DNA from: Novosphingobium sp. CECT 9465
Lineage (GTDB): Bacteria > Pseudomonadota > Alphaproteobacteria > Sphingomonadales > Sphingomonadaceae
NCBI RefSeq assembly: GCF_920987055.1
Contig: NZ_CAKLBX010000001.1
Coordinates: 1,288,501-1,352,500 of the forward strand
Direction of reading: 5' to 3'
Length of the DNA stretch: 64,000 nucleotides
The translations under genes were made by a program, and so were the position numbers. Positions 28,535-37,643 of this stretch are shown here, piece by piece. The notes beneath the pieces are model-generated. The model worked only from the letters and a program-made list of their open reading frames with translations, was not told the DNA's origin and did not search any database. Numbering within the stretch: the stretch's first letter is position 1; each line of letters starts with the position of its first letter.

Positions 28535-28846
28535 TCAGCTGCTTCGCCTTGTCTTGAAATCGCGGGCCATGCGCCGGTCGAGTGTGCTGCAAACATCCAG
28601 CCAGAAGCCCACGCGCTCGCCATCGCCACCGCGCTCGGCAATGATCGCTGCATCGCGCGCACGGGCCGCTGCGGAAAAGCCGTGGGCCGCAAACAGCCGC
28701 AGCGCAGTATCCAGCGCAGCGCTTTCCTGCGGCCAGGAACCGCTCCATTCTGCGGCGTTGTCATTCACCGCGCGCACGTGGCGGCGAAGGATCGGGCGCG
28801 CCATGCAGGGGGAAATGATGCCGTAACGGGGGGCAAATCGCACCAT
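28535..28846 (-). CDS. Hypothetical protein, about 103 aa
   Basis: The start giving MVRFAPRYGIISPCMARPIL has AAGGAG 12 bases upstream; a shorter start at 28804 (MARPILRRHVRAVNDNAAEW) lacks a site. The body is helical and Arg/Ala-rich, with ALRLFAAHGFSAAARARDAA and a C-terminal DVCSTLDRRMARDFKTRR. No TM or signal. Family not recognised. A strong terminator follows, supporting a real transcription unit. Confidence 0.65.
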   Translation of the reverse strand: MVRFAPRYGIISPCMARPILRRHVRAVNDNAAEWSGSWPQESAALDTALRLFAAHGFSAAARARDAAIIAERGGDGERVGFWLDVCSTLDRRMARDFKTRRSS

Positions 28847-29023
28847 GGTTGTTCTTGTCTCCTTGACGGCGCCGATCACGACCCGGTGCGCGTCCTCCAC
28901 GCTCATTGCCCTAGAGCAAGGCATGCTAAGGTTGTGTTGGATGACACGGTAAAGGAAGCGATAACCACCCGGTACGAAACGGTTCTGCGGCAGGGCGACG
29001 CCGATGCTCGGTTCGCGCGGGGT

Positions 29024-30235
29024 TCAGCTGCCCGGTTGCGCGATCCAGCGCCCGGAATTCTCGTATTCCGGGCGCACTGCGCCGCTTCCGCTCATCGGTC
29101 CGCTTGCCTGACCCGTTATCGGGGTCGCCTTGAACAAAGTATCGCCGCCGCGCTGCTGGATATGAGCGCTATAGATTGGCGCGGGTGAGGGGGCGCCTGC
29201 CTGCACTATCGAAGCGGCGGCAATCTTGCCCTGTTCGAACGCACGCTCCAGCGATAGCGGGTCGGCAATATCCGCGGGTGCGGGCGTCCATGTTCGTGGA
29301 TGCGGTGCGGCCAGCGGCTCTCCCCCGGCATAGCGCGCGGTGAACGCGGCAGGCCTTCCCGCGTTGCCCGCCCAGCGGTAGAACCGGTGGGCGCCGATCG
29401 TGCCAAGGAATGTCAGGCTCGGCGCCCAGTAAGGATGCACCGCTGTCGTATGGTAATGCGTCGCCAGTCCGACCGGCGCGTAGACGTAACCGGCCAGCGC
29501 ATCGGACGCCACGCGCCGCGCGCGATCCCAGAACGCCTTCATCGGCTTCCTTGCCAGCGACCCGTCGCAGGCAAAGCTGAACTGGCACGATGGCCGCTCC
29601 GATCCCTGATAGACGACACCGCACACCGTATTGGGCCAGGCGGGATGGGCCACGCGGTTCAGCACCACTTGCGCCACCGCGCGCTGCCCGGCATCCGGCT
29701 CGCTCGCCGCCTCGTAATAGATTGCCGCGGTCAGGCACTGCAATGCGCGCCAGCGGTCCTCGCCGTTGCCGGTAGCAATCACGGGGCGGGCCATGGCGCC
29801 GCCCGGAGCTTCCTCGTCATCGCGCCGCGCGTCCCATGCCGATTGCGCTTCGGTGGGAGCAATCAGCCCGGTCTCCTCCGGCGCCAGCCAGTAGAACGCC
29901 GATCCGGGGAAGCTTTCCCCCGCCTTTTCGAACGGTTGCAATCCGGTCATGCGCTCGCGCGCCGATGCAGCCGCGATCCCCCCCGGCTCCCCCCAGCCGA
30001 TTGGTCCCAGCACCATGCCGAGCATGCCGAACATCGCCACGCCCGCTGCGCGCTGGCGCACCAGTGACGGTGCGCCCAAGGCCCGTCGGATCGAACGCAT
30101 GTCGCGCCGCCGGATGCGTGCTGCAAAATCGCGCGGCCTGGCTTCCACCGGCCCCGCGGCATTAGCGTACGCCACACCGGCCTGCACCGCAGAAGCGGGC
30201 AGGTCGATAGGCCGGTAGGCTAGGTCCAAAGGCAT
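29024..30235 (-). CDS. Cell wall hydrolase, SleB (Hydrolase_2) family
   Basis: 403 residues. A basic N-terminal region and one TM/signal-anchor segment (about residues 63-80, AAGVAMFGMLGMVLGPIGW) precede the SleB-type domain at about 155-275. That domain starts ALQCLTAAIYYEAASEPDAGQ, whose Glu is catalytic in the family, followed by RAVAQVVLNRVAHPAWPNTVC, CQFSFACDG and ATHYHTTAVHPYW. The tail is Pro/Ala-rich. Likely a membrane-anchored periplasmic peptidoglycan hydrolase or lytic transglycosylase acting in growth or division, not spore germination. Confidence 0.88.
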   Translation of the reverse strand: MPLDLAYRPIDLPASAVQAGVAYANAAGPVEARPRDFAARIRRRDMRSIRRALGAPSLVRQRAAGVAMFGMLGMVLGPIGWGEPGGIAAASARERMTGLQPFEKAGESFPGSAFYWLAPEETGLIAPTEAQSAWDARRDDEEAPGGAMARPVIATGNGEDRWRALQCLTAAIYYEAASEPDAGQRAVAQVVLNRVAHPAWPNTVCGVVYQGSERPSCQFSFACDGSLARKPMKAFWDRARRVASDALAGYVYAPVGLATHYHTTAVHPYWAPSLTFLGTIGAHRFYRWAGNAGRPAAFTARYAGGEPLAAPHPRTWTPAPADIADPLSLERAFEQGKIAAASIVQAGAPSPAPIYSAHIQQRGGDTLFKATPITGQASGPMSGSGAVRPEYENSGRWIAQPGS

Positions 30236-30477
30236 GGCGACGGGGTGAATCCTGAAAATCCTGTTGTTCCGCTAACCCCTCGCGCCGGTCACCGCACCTG
30301 CGCTTTTCCGCTTGTCCCGATGCGGCACATCCCCCTTCGATCCGGTTAACCCCGCGTGCAGGGCAAGCCTCACCTCAAAGGCGCATAGCGCAGCGGACTG
30401 CGGGCAAGGGCTGCCCATTTCATTTATGTCAGATGCAGGAGGCCATGATGCCGCAGGGGCAGACGTCGGCAGCAGGG

Positions 30478-30675
30478 TCAGGCCGCAGTTGCCGCCTTTT
30501 CGTCATTCTCGTGGCGATGCTCAGTCATCGCAGCAGCGAAATCGGCTGCAAAGTTCGCCGCAAAACTGTCGCGCACAGCCATCGAGATCGCGGGCCGTAC
30601 ATCGCATGCATCCACGTCGCGGCAGAACAGGCTCTGCGCTGGCGGCTTGGGGGGCGGTGGGAATGCGATAACCAT
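30478..30675 (-). CDS. Small hypothetical protein, 65 aa
   Basis: MVIAFPPPPKPPAQSLFCRD start; an AGGAG lies 15 bases from this ATG and 3 bases from an in-frame GTG at 30687, which is an alternative start. Pro-rich N-terminus, a short helix AANFAADFAAAMTEH, charged tail. No family recognised. It is divergent from uvrA. Modest support: site, codon use and isolated position. Confidence 0.5.
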   Translation of the reverse strand: MVIAFPPPPKPPAQSLFCRDVDACDVRPAISMAVRDSFAANFAADFAAAMTEHRHENDEKAATAA

Positions 30676-30896
30676 GGTAAGAACCACTAACTCCTGTTCG
30701 GTAATTTCCCCTAGCAAAGTTTCGCAACACGGAATTGTATGGTTTCGACAAAGTTGCCGCTTCGGTAACCGGAAGGTCCTCCGCGCAAAGGCTTCCCCGA
30801 AAGCCCGTATTGCACCGTGCCGCCTTGCTCCCCACATGCGCGAAACACGGCATCAGGGCCTTGCCTGAATCGAACAAATATGGAACACCGCTGCGC

Positions 30897-33800
30897 ATGT
30901 CTCAATCATTCATTTCCGTACGCGGCGCCCGTGAACACAATCTCAAGGGGATCGATATCGATCTTCCGCGCGATAGCCTGATCGTCATCACCGGCCTGTC
31001 CGGCTCAGGCAAATCCAGCCTCGCGTTCGATACGATCTATGCGGAAGGGCAGCGCCGCTACGTTGAAAGCCTCTCGGCCTATGCGCGCCAGTTCCTCGAA
31101 ATGATGCAGAAGCCCGATGTCGAACATATCGACGGCCTCAGCCCCGCAATCAGCATCGAACAGAAAACCACCAGCCGCAACCCGCGCTCCACTGTGGCCA
31201 CGGTGACGGAAATCTATGATTACATGCGCCTGCTGTGGGCGCGCATCGGGGTGCCGTACAGCCCCGCCACCGGCCTGCCCATCGCGGCGCAGACGGTCAG
31301 CCAGATGGTCGATCGCGTGATGGTCCTGCCCGAAGGCACCCGCGCCTATCTTCTCGCGCCCGCGGTGCGCGGCCGCAAGGGCGAATACCGCAAGGAACTG
31401 CTCGAATGGCAGAAGGCGGGATACACCCGCGTCCGCATCAATGGCGAAATGATGGCCATCGAAGACGCCCCCGCGCTCGACAAGAAGCTCAAGCACGACA
31501 TCGAAGTGGTGGTTGACCGTATTGCGGTAAAGGAAGGCATCCAGACGCGGCTGGCCGACAGCTTCGAACAGGCGCTGAAACTCGCCGATGGGCTGGCGTA
31601 CATCGATCTGGCGGACACGACGGTCGAGGCGCTATCAAAAGCCCCCGCCTCCTCAGAGGAGGGGGGTGGTGGCGGTGCCACTGCGCTCGTCAGCACCACC
31701 CCCAGCCCCTCCTCTGAAGAGGAGGGGGGCAAGAAGAAATCCGGCATGAAGAAAACCGGCCTGCCGCCCAACCGCATCGTTTTCAGCGAAAAGTTCGCCT
31801 GCCCCGTCAGCGGCTTCACCATTGATGCGCTCGAACCGCGGCTGTTCTCGTTCAACGCCCCACAGGGCGCGTGTCCCGCGTGCGACGGCCTTGGCGAAAA
31901 GTTGCTGTTCGATCCGCAACTCGTCGTCCCCAACGAAAACCTCAGCTTGAAGCAGGGCGCGGTCGTGCCGTGGGCGAAAAGCAACCCTCCGTCGCCCTAT
32001 TACATGCAGGTCCTTGCCAGCCTTGCGGGGCACTATGGCTTCAAGCTGGAAACGCCGTGGTCCGAATTGCCCGGCGAAGTGCAGCTGATCATCCTCTATG
32101 GCACCGGCGGCAAGGCCGTGCCGCTGACCTTCATCGATGGCAAGAAGTCCTACACCGTCAGCAAGGCGTTCGAAGGCGTGATCGGCAATCTCAACCGCCG
32201 CCTTCTGCAAACCGAAAGCGCGTGGATGCGGGAGGAGCTCAGCAAGTTCCAGACCGCGCAACCTTGTGAAACCTGCCACGGCAAACGGCTCAAACCCGAA
32301 GCATTGAGCGTCAAGGTTGCGGGCACCGATATCTCCACGGTCACGCATTTCTCGGTCGCGGCTGCGGTGGAATGGTACGGCAATCTCGACGCGCAGCTCA
32401 CCTCCCAGCAGAGCCAGATCGCCAAGGCCATCCTCAAGGAAATCAACGAACGCCTCGGCTTCCTCAACAACGTCGGCCTCGATTACCTCAACCTTGATCG
32501 CACCTCCGGCACACTGTCCGGCGGGGAAAGCCAGCGCATCCGCCTCGCCAGCCAGATCGGCAGCGGCCTGTCGGGTGTGCTCTACGTGCTCGACGAACCC
32601 TCCATCGGTCTCCACCAGCGCGACAATGACCGCCTGCTCATCACGCTGAAACGCCTGCGCGATCTCGGCAATACCGTGATCGTGGTGGAGCATGACGAGG
32701 ACGCCATCCGCACCGCCGATCATGTGGTCGATCTTGGCCCCGGCGCGGGCGTCCATGGCGGCGAAATCGTCGCGCAGGGCAAGTTGCAGGACATTCTCGA
32801 CAATCCCGAAAGCCTGACGGGCCAATACCTGACCGGCGCGCGCCGGATCGAAGTTCCCGAAAAGCGCCGCAAGGGCAATGGCTTGTTCATCAGCGTCGAA
32901 GGCGCGCGCGCCAACAACCTGCAGAACGTCAGCGCCAAGATCCCGCTCGGCACGTTCACCTGTGTCACCGGCGTCTCCGGCTCTGGCAAGTCCAGCTTTA
33001 CCATCGATACGCTTCATGCAGGGGCCGCGCGCCAGTTGAACGGCGCGCGGGTGATCGCGGGCGCACACGATGCGATCAAGGGCCTCGAACACTGCGACAA
33101 GGTGATCGAGATCGACCAGTCCCCGATTGGCCGTACCCCGCGCTCGAACCCCGCCACCTACACCGGCAGCTTTACCCTGATCCGTGACTGGTTCGCCGGC
33201 CTGCCGGAAAGCGCCGCGCGGGGCTACAAACCCGGCCGCTTCAGCTTCAACGTCAAGGGCGGGCGCTGCGAAAAGTGTCAGGGCGATGGCCTGATCAAGA
33301 TCGAAATGCACTTCCTGCCAGATGTCTACGTCACGTGTGAGGAGTGCGAGGGCCGCCGTTACAACCGCGAAACGCTGGAAGTGAAGTTCAAGGGCCATTC
33401 CATCGCCGATATCCTCGACATGACGATCGAGGACGCCGAAGAATTCTTCAAGGCCGTGCCCCCGATCCGCGACCGGATGCACATGTTGAATGAAGTCGGC
33501 CTCGGTTATGTGAAGGTCGGTCAGCAGGCCACCACGCTATCGGGCGGCGAAGCGCAGCGCGTAAAACTCGCCAAGGAACTTGCGCGCCGCTCCACCGGCC
33601 AAACGCTGTATATTCTTGATGAACCCACCACCGGTCTGCATTTCGAAGACGTCCGCAAGTTGCTGGAAGTGCTTCACCGCCTGGTCGAGCAGGGCAACAG
33701 CGTCGTGGTGATCGAACACAACCTTGATGTCATCAAGACGGCGGACTGGATCATCGACCTTGGTCCCGAAGGCGGTGTGCGCGGAGGCGAAATCGTGGCC

Positions 33801-33902
33801 GAAGGCACTCCCGAAGTCGTGGCGGAAAACCCGCGCAGCTTTACCGGCAGCTATCTGGGACCATTGCTGCGGCGGGCAGGCGCACACTTTACATCGCGCT
33901 GA
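30897..33902 (+). CDS. uvrA: Excinuclease ABC subunit A
   Basis: 1001 residues, about 40 longer than usual. Two ABC modules: Walker [17 protein letters not shown] and [15 protein letters not shown], signatures [12 protein letters not shown] and [12 protein letters not shown]. The C-terminal zinc module CEKCQGDG...CEECEG is intact. The first zinc site reads CPVS...CPAC, lacking its second Cys, as in many alphaproteobacterial UvrAs. The excess length comes from an insertion at about residues 249-279 (Ser/Glu/Gly-rich), encoded by a palindromic repeat. It is the damage-recognition ATPase of nucleotide excision repair. A long upstream frame was rejected because family similarity begins at [18 protein letters not shown]. 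Confidence 0.97.
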   Translation: MSQSFISVRGAREHNLKGIDIDLPRDSLIVITGLSGSGKSSLAFDTIYAEGQRRYVESLSAYARQFLEMMQKPDVEHIDGLSPAISIEQKTTSRNPRSTVATVTEIYDYMRLLWARIGVPYSPATGLPIAAQTVSQMVDRVMVLPEGTRAYLLAPAVRGRKGEYRKELLEWQKAGYTRVRINGEMMAIEDAPALDKKLKHDIEVVVDRIAVKEGIQTRLADSFEQALKLADGLAYIDLADTTVEALSKAPASSEEGGGGGATALVSTTPSPSSEEEGGKKKSGMKKTGLPPNRIVFSEKFACPVSGFTIDALEPRLFSFNAPQGACPACDGLGEKLLFDPQLVVPNENLSLKQGAVVPWAKSNPPSPYYMQVLASLAGHYGFKLETPWSELPGEVQLIILYGTGGKAVPLTFIDGKKSYTVSKAFEGVIGNLNRRLLQTESAWMREELSKFQTAQPCETCHGKRLKPEALSVKVAGTDISTVTHFSVAAAVEWYGNLDAQLTSQQSQIAKAILKEINERLGFLNNVGLDYLNLDRTSGTLSGGESQRIRLASQIGSGLSGVLYVLDEPSIGLHQRDNDRLLITLKRLRDLGNTVIVVEHDEDAIRTADHVVDLGPGAGVHGGEIVAQGKLQDILDNPESLTGQYLTGARRIEVPEKRRKGNGLFISVEGARANNLQNVSAKIPLGTFTCVTGVSGSGKSSFTIDTLHAGAARQLNGARVIAGAHDAIKGLEHCDKVIEIDQSPIGRTPRSNPATYTGSFTLIRDWFAGLPESAARGYKPGRFSFNVKGGRCEKCQGDGLIKIEMHFLPDVYVTCEECEGRRYNRETLEVKFKGHSIADILDMTIEDAEEFFKAVPPIRDRMHMLNEVGLGYVKVGQQATTLSGGEAQRVKLAKELARRSTGQTLYILDEPTTGLHFEDVRKLLEVLHRLVEQGNSVVVIEHNLDVIKTADWIIDLGPEGGVRGGEIVAEGTPEVVAENPRSFTGSYLGPLLRRAGAHFTSR
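31641..31730 (+). repeat. Palindromic repeat element inserted in frame within uvrA
   Basis: Two mini-hairpins: CCTCCTC/GAGGAGG at 31648-31662 and CCCCTCCTC/GAGGAGGGG at 31706-31727 with a TGAA loop. They are linked by long-range arms GGGGGTGGTG and CACCACCCCC. The second hairpin has exactly the same 9-bp stem as the intergenic copy at 37614-37635 (loop TGAC). The frame stays open and adds about 30 residues to UvrA. This parallels the coding palindromic elements described in Rickettsia. Confidence 0.85.
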
Positions 33903-33948
33903 CAAAATCATACGATTTCGTTCAATTTACTTGGGGGGTCAGGCGAGA

Positions 33949-35538
33949 ATGGGACGGGGCGGGCAACCGGCAGAACACGCGGGCGCGCCGATGGCCGCAG
34001 TGCAGCCGGAAGCCGCCGATCTTGCGGCATGGCTGGCGGTTGCCGCAGGGGCGCTCGGCGCCTTCATGGCCACGCTCGATATTTCGATCGTCAATGCCTC
34101 GCTGCCAACCATCCAGGGCGAGATCGGTGCTTCCCCCAGCGAAGGCACATGGATCGGCACGTCCTATCTCGTCGCTGAAATCGTCGTCACGCCCATCACC
34201 GCCTGGCTGTCGCGGATGCTGGGCCTGCGTCGGTTCATGCTGATTGCAACCGTGCTGTTTACCGCCTTTTCGGTCATGTGCGGCCTGTCGGGCGATCTCA
34301 CCACGATGATCGTCGGTCGCACCGGGCAAGGCCTTGCCGGCGGCACGCTCGTCCCCACCGCACTCACGATCATCGCAACCCGGCTTCCGGCGCGGCAGCA
34401 GCCGGTGGGCATCGCCATCTTCGGCGGCACCATGTTGCTGGGGCCGCTCACCGGGCCGCTGCTGGGCGGCTGGATTACCGAGGCGATCAGCTGGCGCTAT
34501 GCGTTCTTCATCAACGTACCGGTCGGCATCGGCCTGGTCAGCCTGCTGATCTTCAGCCTTCCCAAAGTCGCACCTGACTGGAGCGATTTGCGCAATGCCG
34601 ATTGGCTGGGCCTGTTCGGCATGACGCTGGGGCTGGGCTGCCTCACCGTGATGCTGGAAGAAGGCCACCGTGAACAATGGTTCGAATCCGGCTTCATCAT
34701 CCGGCTGGCTTTGTTGTCTGGCGCGGGCTTCATCGCTGTGGCCTGGACCCAGTTCCACAACCCCAGGCCGATCATCCGGCTGGCGCTCCTGCGCGTCCCG
34801 GCCTTTTCGGCCTGCGTTGCGATGATGCTGATGTTCGGCGCGCTGTTGTTCGGCCTGTCATATGTGGTGCCGCAATTCCTTGCAGCCATTCCGGGGTACA
34901 ATGCGTTTCAGGCAGGGCAGGTGGTGTTCATGCCGGGCCTCAGTTCCGTCATGATGATGCTGGCGTTCCCGTTTATCGTCAAACTGCTCGATCCGCGAAC
35001 AGCGGTGGTGCTGGGCTGCCTTATTGCCGGTATCAGCGCCTATCTGTTGACGGGGATGACCGCGCAATCGGTGGGCAGTGCATTCATCCTGCCGCAGGTG
35101 CTGTTCGGTGGCGGCGCTGCGGTCGCCACGCTTACGCTCCAGCAATCGTCCATCATCGCCGTCCCGCTGAAATACGCGGATGAGGCATCGGCGATCTTCA
35201 TGGCGGCGCGCAACCTTGGCGGTTCGATCGGCCTTGCGATGATCGCCAGCTTTCAGGAACAGCGCATCGATGTGCACCGCTGGCAGATTCACGCCTCGAT
35301 CAGCGCCAACGATATCGCCGTCCAGCAGGCGATGACCGATAATGCGGCCATGCTCGGCGGCGGGCCGGAAGGCATGGCGGGCGCTTACCGTATGCTCGAT
35401 GGACAAGTGCGGCTGGATTCGCTGGTCATGTCGTTCAACGACATATTCCTGATGCTGGCGCTGGGCGCGGTGATCATCGCGCCGCTCGCCCTGCTTCTGC
35501 GCGGCGACCGCTCCGGCTCGGCAGCTGTCATGCACTGA
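33949..35538 (+). CDS. DHA2-family MFS multidrug exporter (EmrB/QacA type)
   Basis: 529 residues from an ATG after GGCGAG; an alternative at 33991 removes 14 residues. About 14 hydrophobic segments. Motif GAFMATLDISIVNASLPTIQG in TM1 is the EmrB signature, and GRTGQGLAGGTLVPTALTI and MLLGPLTGPLLGGWI are motif C-like antiporter blocks. A proton-driven efflux pump is likely. No EmrA-type adaptor or TetR regulator is adjacent. The start is 47 bases after uvrA. Confidence 0.9.
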   Translation: MGRGGQPAEHAGAPMAAVQPEAADLAAWLAVAAGALGAFMATLDISIVNASLPTIQGEIGASPSEGTWIGTSYLVAEIVVTPITAWLSRMLGLRRFMLIATVLFTAFSVMCGLSGDLTTMIVGRTGQGLAGGTLVPTALTIIATRLPARQQPVGIAIFGGTMLLGPLTGPLLGGWITEAISWRYAFFINVPVGIGLVSLLIFSLPKVAPDWSDLRNADWLGLFGMTLGLGCLTVMLEEGHREQWFESGFIIRLALLSGAGFIAVAWTQFHNPRPIIRLALLRVPAFSACVAMMLMFGALLFGLSYVVPQFLAAIPGYNAFQAGQVVFMPGLSSVMMMLAFPFIVKLLDPRTAVVLGCLIAGISAYLLTGMTAQSVGSAFILPQVLFGGGAAVATLTLQQSSIIAVPLKYADEASAIFMAARNLGGSIGLAMIASFQEQRIDVHRWQIHASISANDIAVQQAMTDNAAMLGGGPEGMAGAYRMLDGQVRLDSLVMSFNDIFLMLALGAVIIAPLALLLRGDRSGSAAVMH

Positions 35539-35618
35539 CGGTCCGGCAAGCGAAAGTATGGAGAGGCCGTCTCACGCCCCATCCTGCCTGTGCCTGGCCA
35601 CACCCGACGGCAATCCGG

Positions 35619-37238
35619 CTATAACAGATTTCCCTGTCGCGATGTGTCCTCGCGCTTCGCCGCTTTCATCACGCTGGCATCCACCCACGGAATATCGGGC
35701 CGCTTGCCCTTGAACAGTTCGGCCAGCGTCAGAATCTGCAAGCGCGGATGCGAACGCCCGGTATATTCGTTCTGCCACTGGCCGACCGATGCGGCCTCGC
35801 GCTCCATCGGCTTGGTGGGCAATCCGGCGCAGATGAACACCCCGAACGGAGCCTTCTCGCGCTCCATCGCGGAATGCAGGTCGCGGATCATCTTCACGTC
35901 CACGTTCTTCCCGCCCTTGACCGATACGAGCGCCTTTTCGGTGCGCTTGCCATCGGGCTTGAAATAGATCAGCCCGTCGATCCCGCCGTCCGCGCCCTTT
36001 TTCCTGCCGCCAAACGGCAGCGCATCGACCAGCGAGACCGCCCACCACTGGAACTGGTACTTGTCGCGCTCCGCCAGATCGAGCGCTGCGCCAAGATCCT
36101 GCGGGCGTCCTTCGACGGTGAACGCGGCGCCGGGAAAGGCATCCTTCATCCGCTTTTCGATCAGCGAAATAGCAAGGTGCGTCACGTCGATCCCCAGCCA
36201 CTGCCGCCCCAGCTTCTGTGCCGCATGAACCGCCGTCCCGCAGCCGCAGAACGGATCGAGCACCACATCGCCTTCGTTGGAAGAGGCTGCGAGAATTCGC
36301 TCTAACAAAGCCAACGGCTTTTGTGTGGGATAGCCTAAACGCTCTTTGGCTTGTGACTCAAGCGCCGGAATATCAGCCCAAAGATTATTAACGACCGTGA
36401 CACTTTCATCGCCCGGTCTTATTTTTCGACGGGGACTGCCAGTAGACGTCCAATAGATGTCACCGCGTCTGTCGAGTTCAACGAGCTTATCCCTCGTCAT
36501 TCTCCAACCTGCTAAACCTGGAGTAAAGCCATTATACTCATAAACGAGATTTGGTCTTGCCCCCATACCCTCAGACCTAAGCAATGGGCCGCTGCTATAT
36601 CTCCCATTATTGTCAATTAGAGGATAGCGTTTTACGATTTCATCCTCGCTTAGCGGAATTCCCGCTCTTGATGAGTCGAAAAAGTATTTGTCGGATTTTG
36701 TGTAGAACAAAATTGAATCTGTCGAATTACCAAAGCGTCTGGAATCGTGCTGCGATCCCTTCGGGCGACTATAACGCAACCAAGTAATTTCGTTGCGGAA
36801 ATTAATTGGCCCAAAAACCCCATCCAGCAGCAGCTTCAGGTAATGGCCCGCGGTCGGATCGCAGTGCAGATAGAGCGAGCCGGTCGGCTTCAGCACGCGG
36901 TGCAGTTCCAGCAGGCGCACCGCCATCATGGCAAGATAGGCCATCATGTCGTTATCGCCCAGAAAGCCGCGCATCGCCCGCAGCAGCTCGAACGCCGCCG
37001 TATTGCCGCTGCGCATCACTTCATCGAAAGCGCTCTCGGCGCTGTCATTCCAGTGCCACGTATCCTCGAACGCTTCGATCTGCGCGTCCGAATTGTGGCC
37101 TTCGGGCGATTTGAACAGGATGTTGTAATTGGCGTTCGAATTGAACGGCGGATCAAGATAGATCAGATCGACGCTCTCATCCTTCACATGTTCGCGCAGG
37201 ACATGAAGATTGTCGCCGTAATAAAGCGTGTTGGTCAT
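35619..37238 (-). CDS. DNA methyltransferase fused to a C-terminal restriction-nuclease-like domain
   Basis: 539 residues. Motif IV IYLDPPFNSNANYN (residues 26-40) precedes motif I LDPFCGCGTAVHAA (about 331), the beta-type order of N6-adenine/N4-cytosine methyltransferases. Between them (about 146-313) lies the target-recognition region. After about residue 400, GADGGIDGLIYF and KALVSVKGGKN form a PD-(D/E)xK-like pattern (Asp then V-x-V-K), so the tail may be a nuclease. The recognition region is clearly A+T-richer than both ends. No separate restriction gene is adjacent. It could be a one-gene restriction-modification enzyme or an orphan methylase with a degenerate nuclease. Confidence 0.88.
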   Translation of the reverse strand: MTNTLYYGDNLHVLREHVKDESVDLIYLDPPFNSNANYNILFKSPEGHNSDAQIEAFEDTWHWNDSAESAFDEVMRSGNTAAFELLRAMRGFLGDNDMMAYLAMMAVRLLELHRVLKPTGSLYLHCDPTAGHYLKLLLDGVFGPINFRNEITWLRYSRPKGSQHDSRRFGNSTDSILFYTKSDKYFFDSSRAGIPLSEDEIVKRYPLIDNNGRYSSGPLLRSEGMGARPNLVYEYNGFTPGLAGWRMTRDKLVELDRRGDIYWTSTGSPRRKIRPGDESVTVVNNLWADIPALESQAKERLGYPTQKPLALLERILAASSNEGDVVLDPFCGCGTAVHAAQKLGRQWLGIDVTHLAISLIEKRMKDAFPGAAFTVEGRPQDLGAALDLAERDKYQFQWWAVSLVDALPFGGRKKGADGGIDGLIYFKPDGKRTEKALVSVKGGKNVDVKMIRDLHSAMEREKAPFGVFICAGLPTKPMEREAASVGQWQNEYTGRSHPRLQILTLAELFKGKRPDIPWVDASVMKAAKREDTSRQGNLL

Positions 37239-37432
37239 GGCCTATGCTTGTGCCGACGCAACGCGGTAACCGCAAGACCCGCACGACACTTCTCCTCCAC
37301 CCCCCTTGAAGGATGCCGAAGCTTGCGAGGTGGCGCAGGCTGGATCGGGGTGAAGTTGCGCCTTTGCGCGAACACCTCGCCATGCCTTCCAAAATTTGGT
37401 GATGGCTCTGCTTCGCCGATGCCCAGACAAAG

Positions 37433-37460
37433 CCTCATCCCGGATCAGGTCCGGGACGAC
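37433..37460. repeat. Dispersed palindromic repeat (TCATCCCGGA type)
   Basis: CCTCATCCCGGA, a short spacer, TCCGGGACGA: the same family as the copy at 6722-6750. Confidence 0.7.
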
Positions 37461-37587
37461 GCAGAAGGGGTCGGGTGGGCGTTGGTGGTGATACATTCTG
37501 TGCTGCCGGAGGATCGGACTATCGACCGGATCGCCTCTTTAAGAACGGGCGGACTACCCCGTTCCGGCAGTGGGATTATCATATCAT

Positions 37588-37636
37588 GGGGTTGGGTGGG
37601 CCACCAGCCCCAACCCCTCCTCTGACGAGGAGGGGA
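37588..37636. repeat. Palindromic repeat next to argG, same family as the uvrA insertion
   Basis: GGGGTTGGG...CCCCAACCCC arms, then a perfect 9-bp stem CCCCTCCTC/GAGGAGGGG with loop TGAC at 37614-37635. It lies 8 bases past the argG stop codon and may also terminate argG transcription, although no clear T-run follows. Confidence 0.8.
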
Positions 37637-37643
37637 CTTTGGA

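Larger units (their letters stand above)
37239..37643. other. Intergenic region with two palindromic repeats
   Basis: About 400 bases between the methyltransferase start and the argG stop. It contains the repeats at 37433 and 37588. Open frames seen here run across the repeats, lack ribosome-binding sites and do not overlap between alternatives in a gene-like way. I see no gene. Confidence 0.6.

Noticed and set aside
31653..33482. Open frame of 609 codons on the minus strand
   Set aside because: Antisense to uvrA; His/Ala/Arg-rich composition typical of a shadow frame.
34670..34700. tRNA-like TGGTTCGAATCC string
   Set aside because: It is inside the MFS gene and no cloverleaf or acceptor stem can be built around it.
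37300..37560. Several 60-85 codon frames in the methyltransferase-argG gap
   Set aside because: They overlap each other across repeats, lack ribosome-binding sites and show no protein-like composition.
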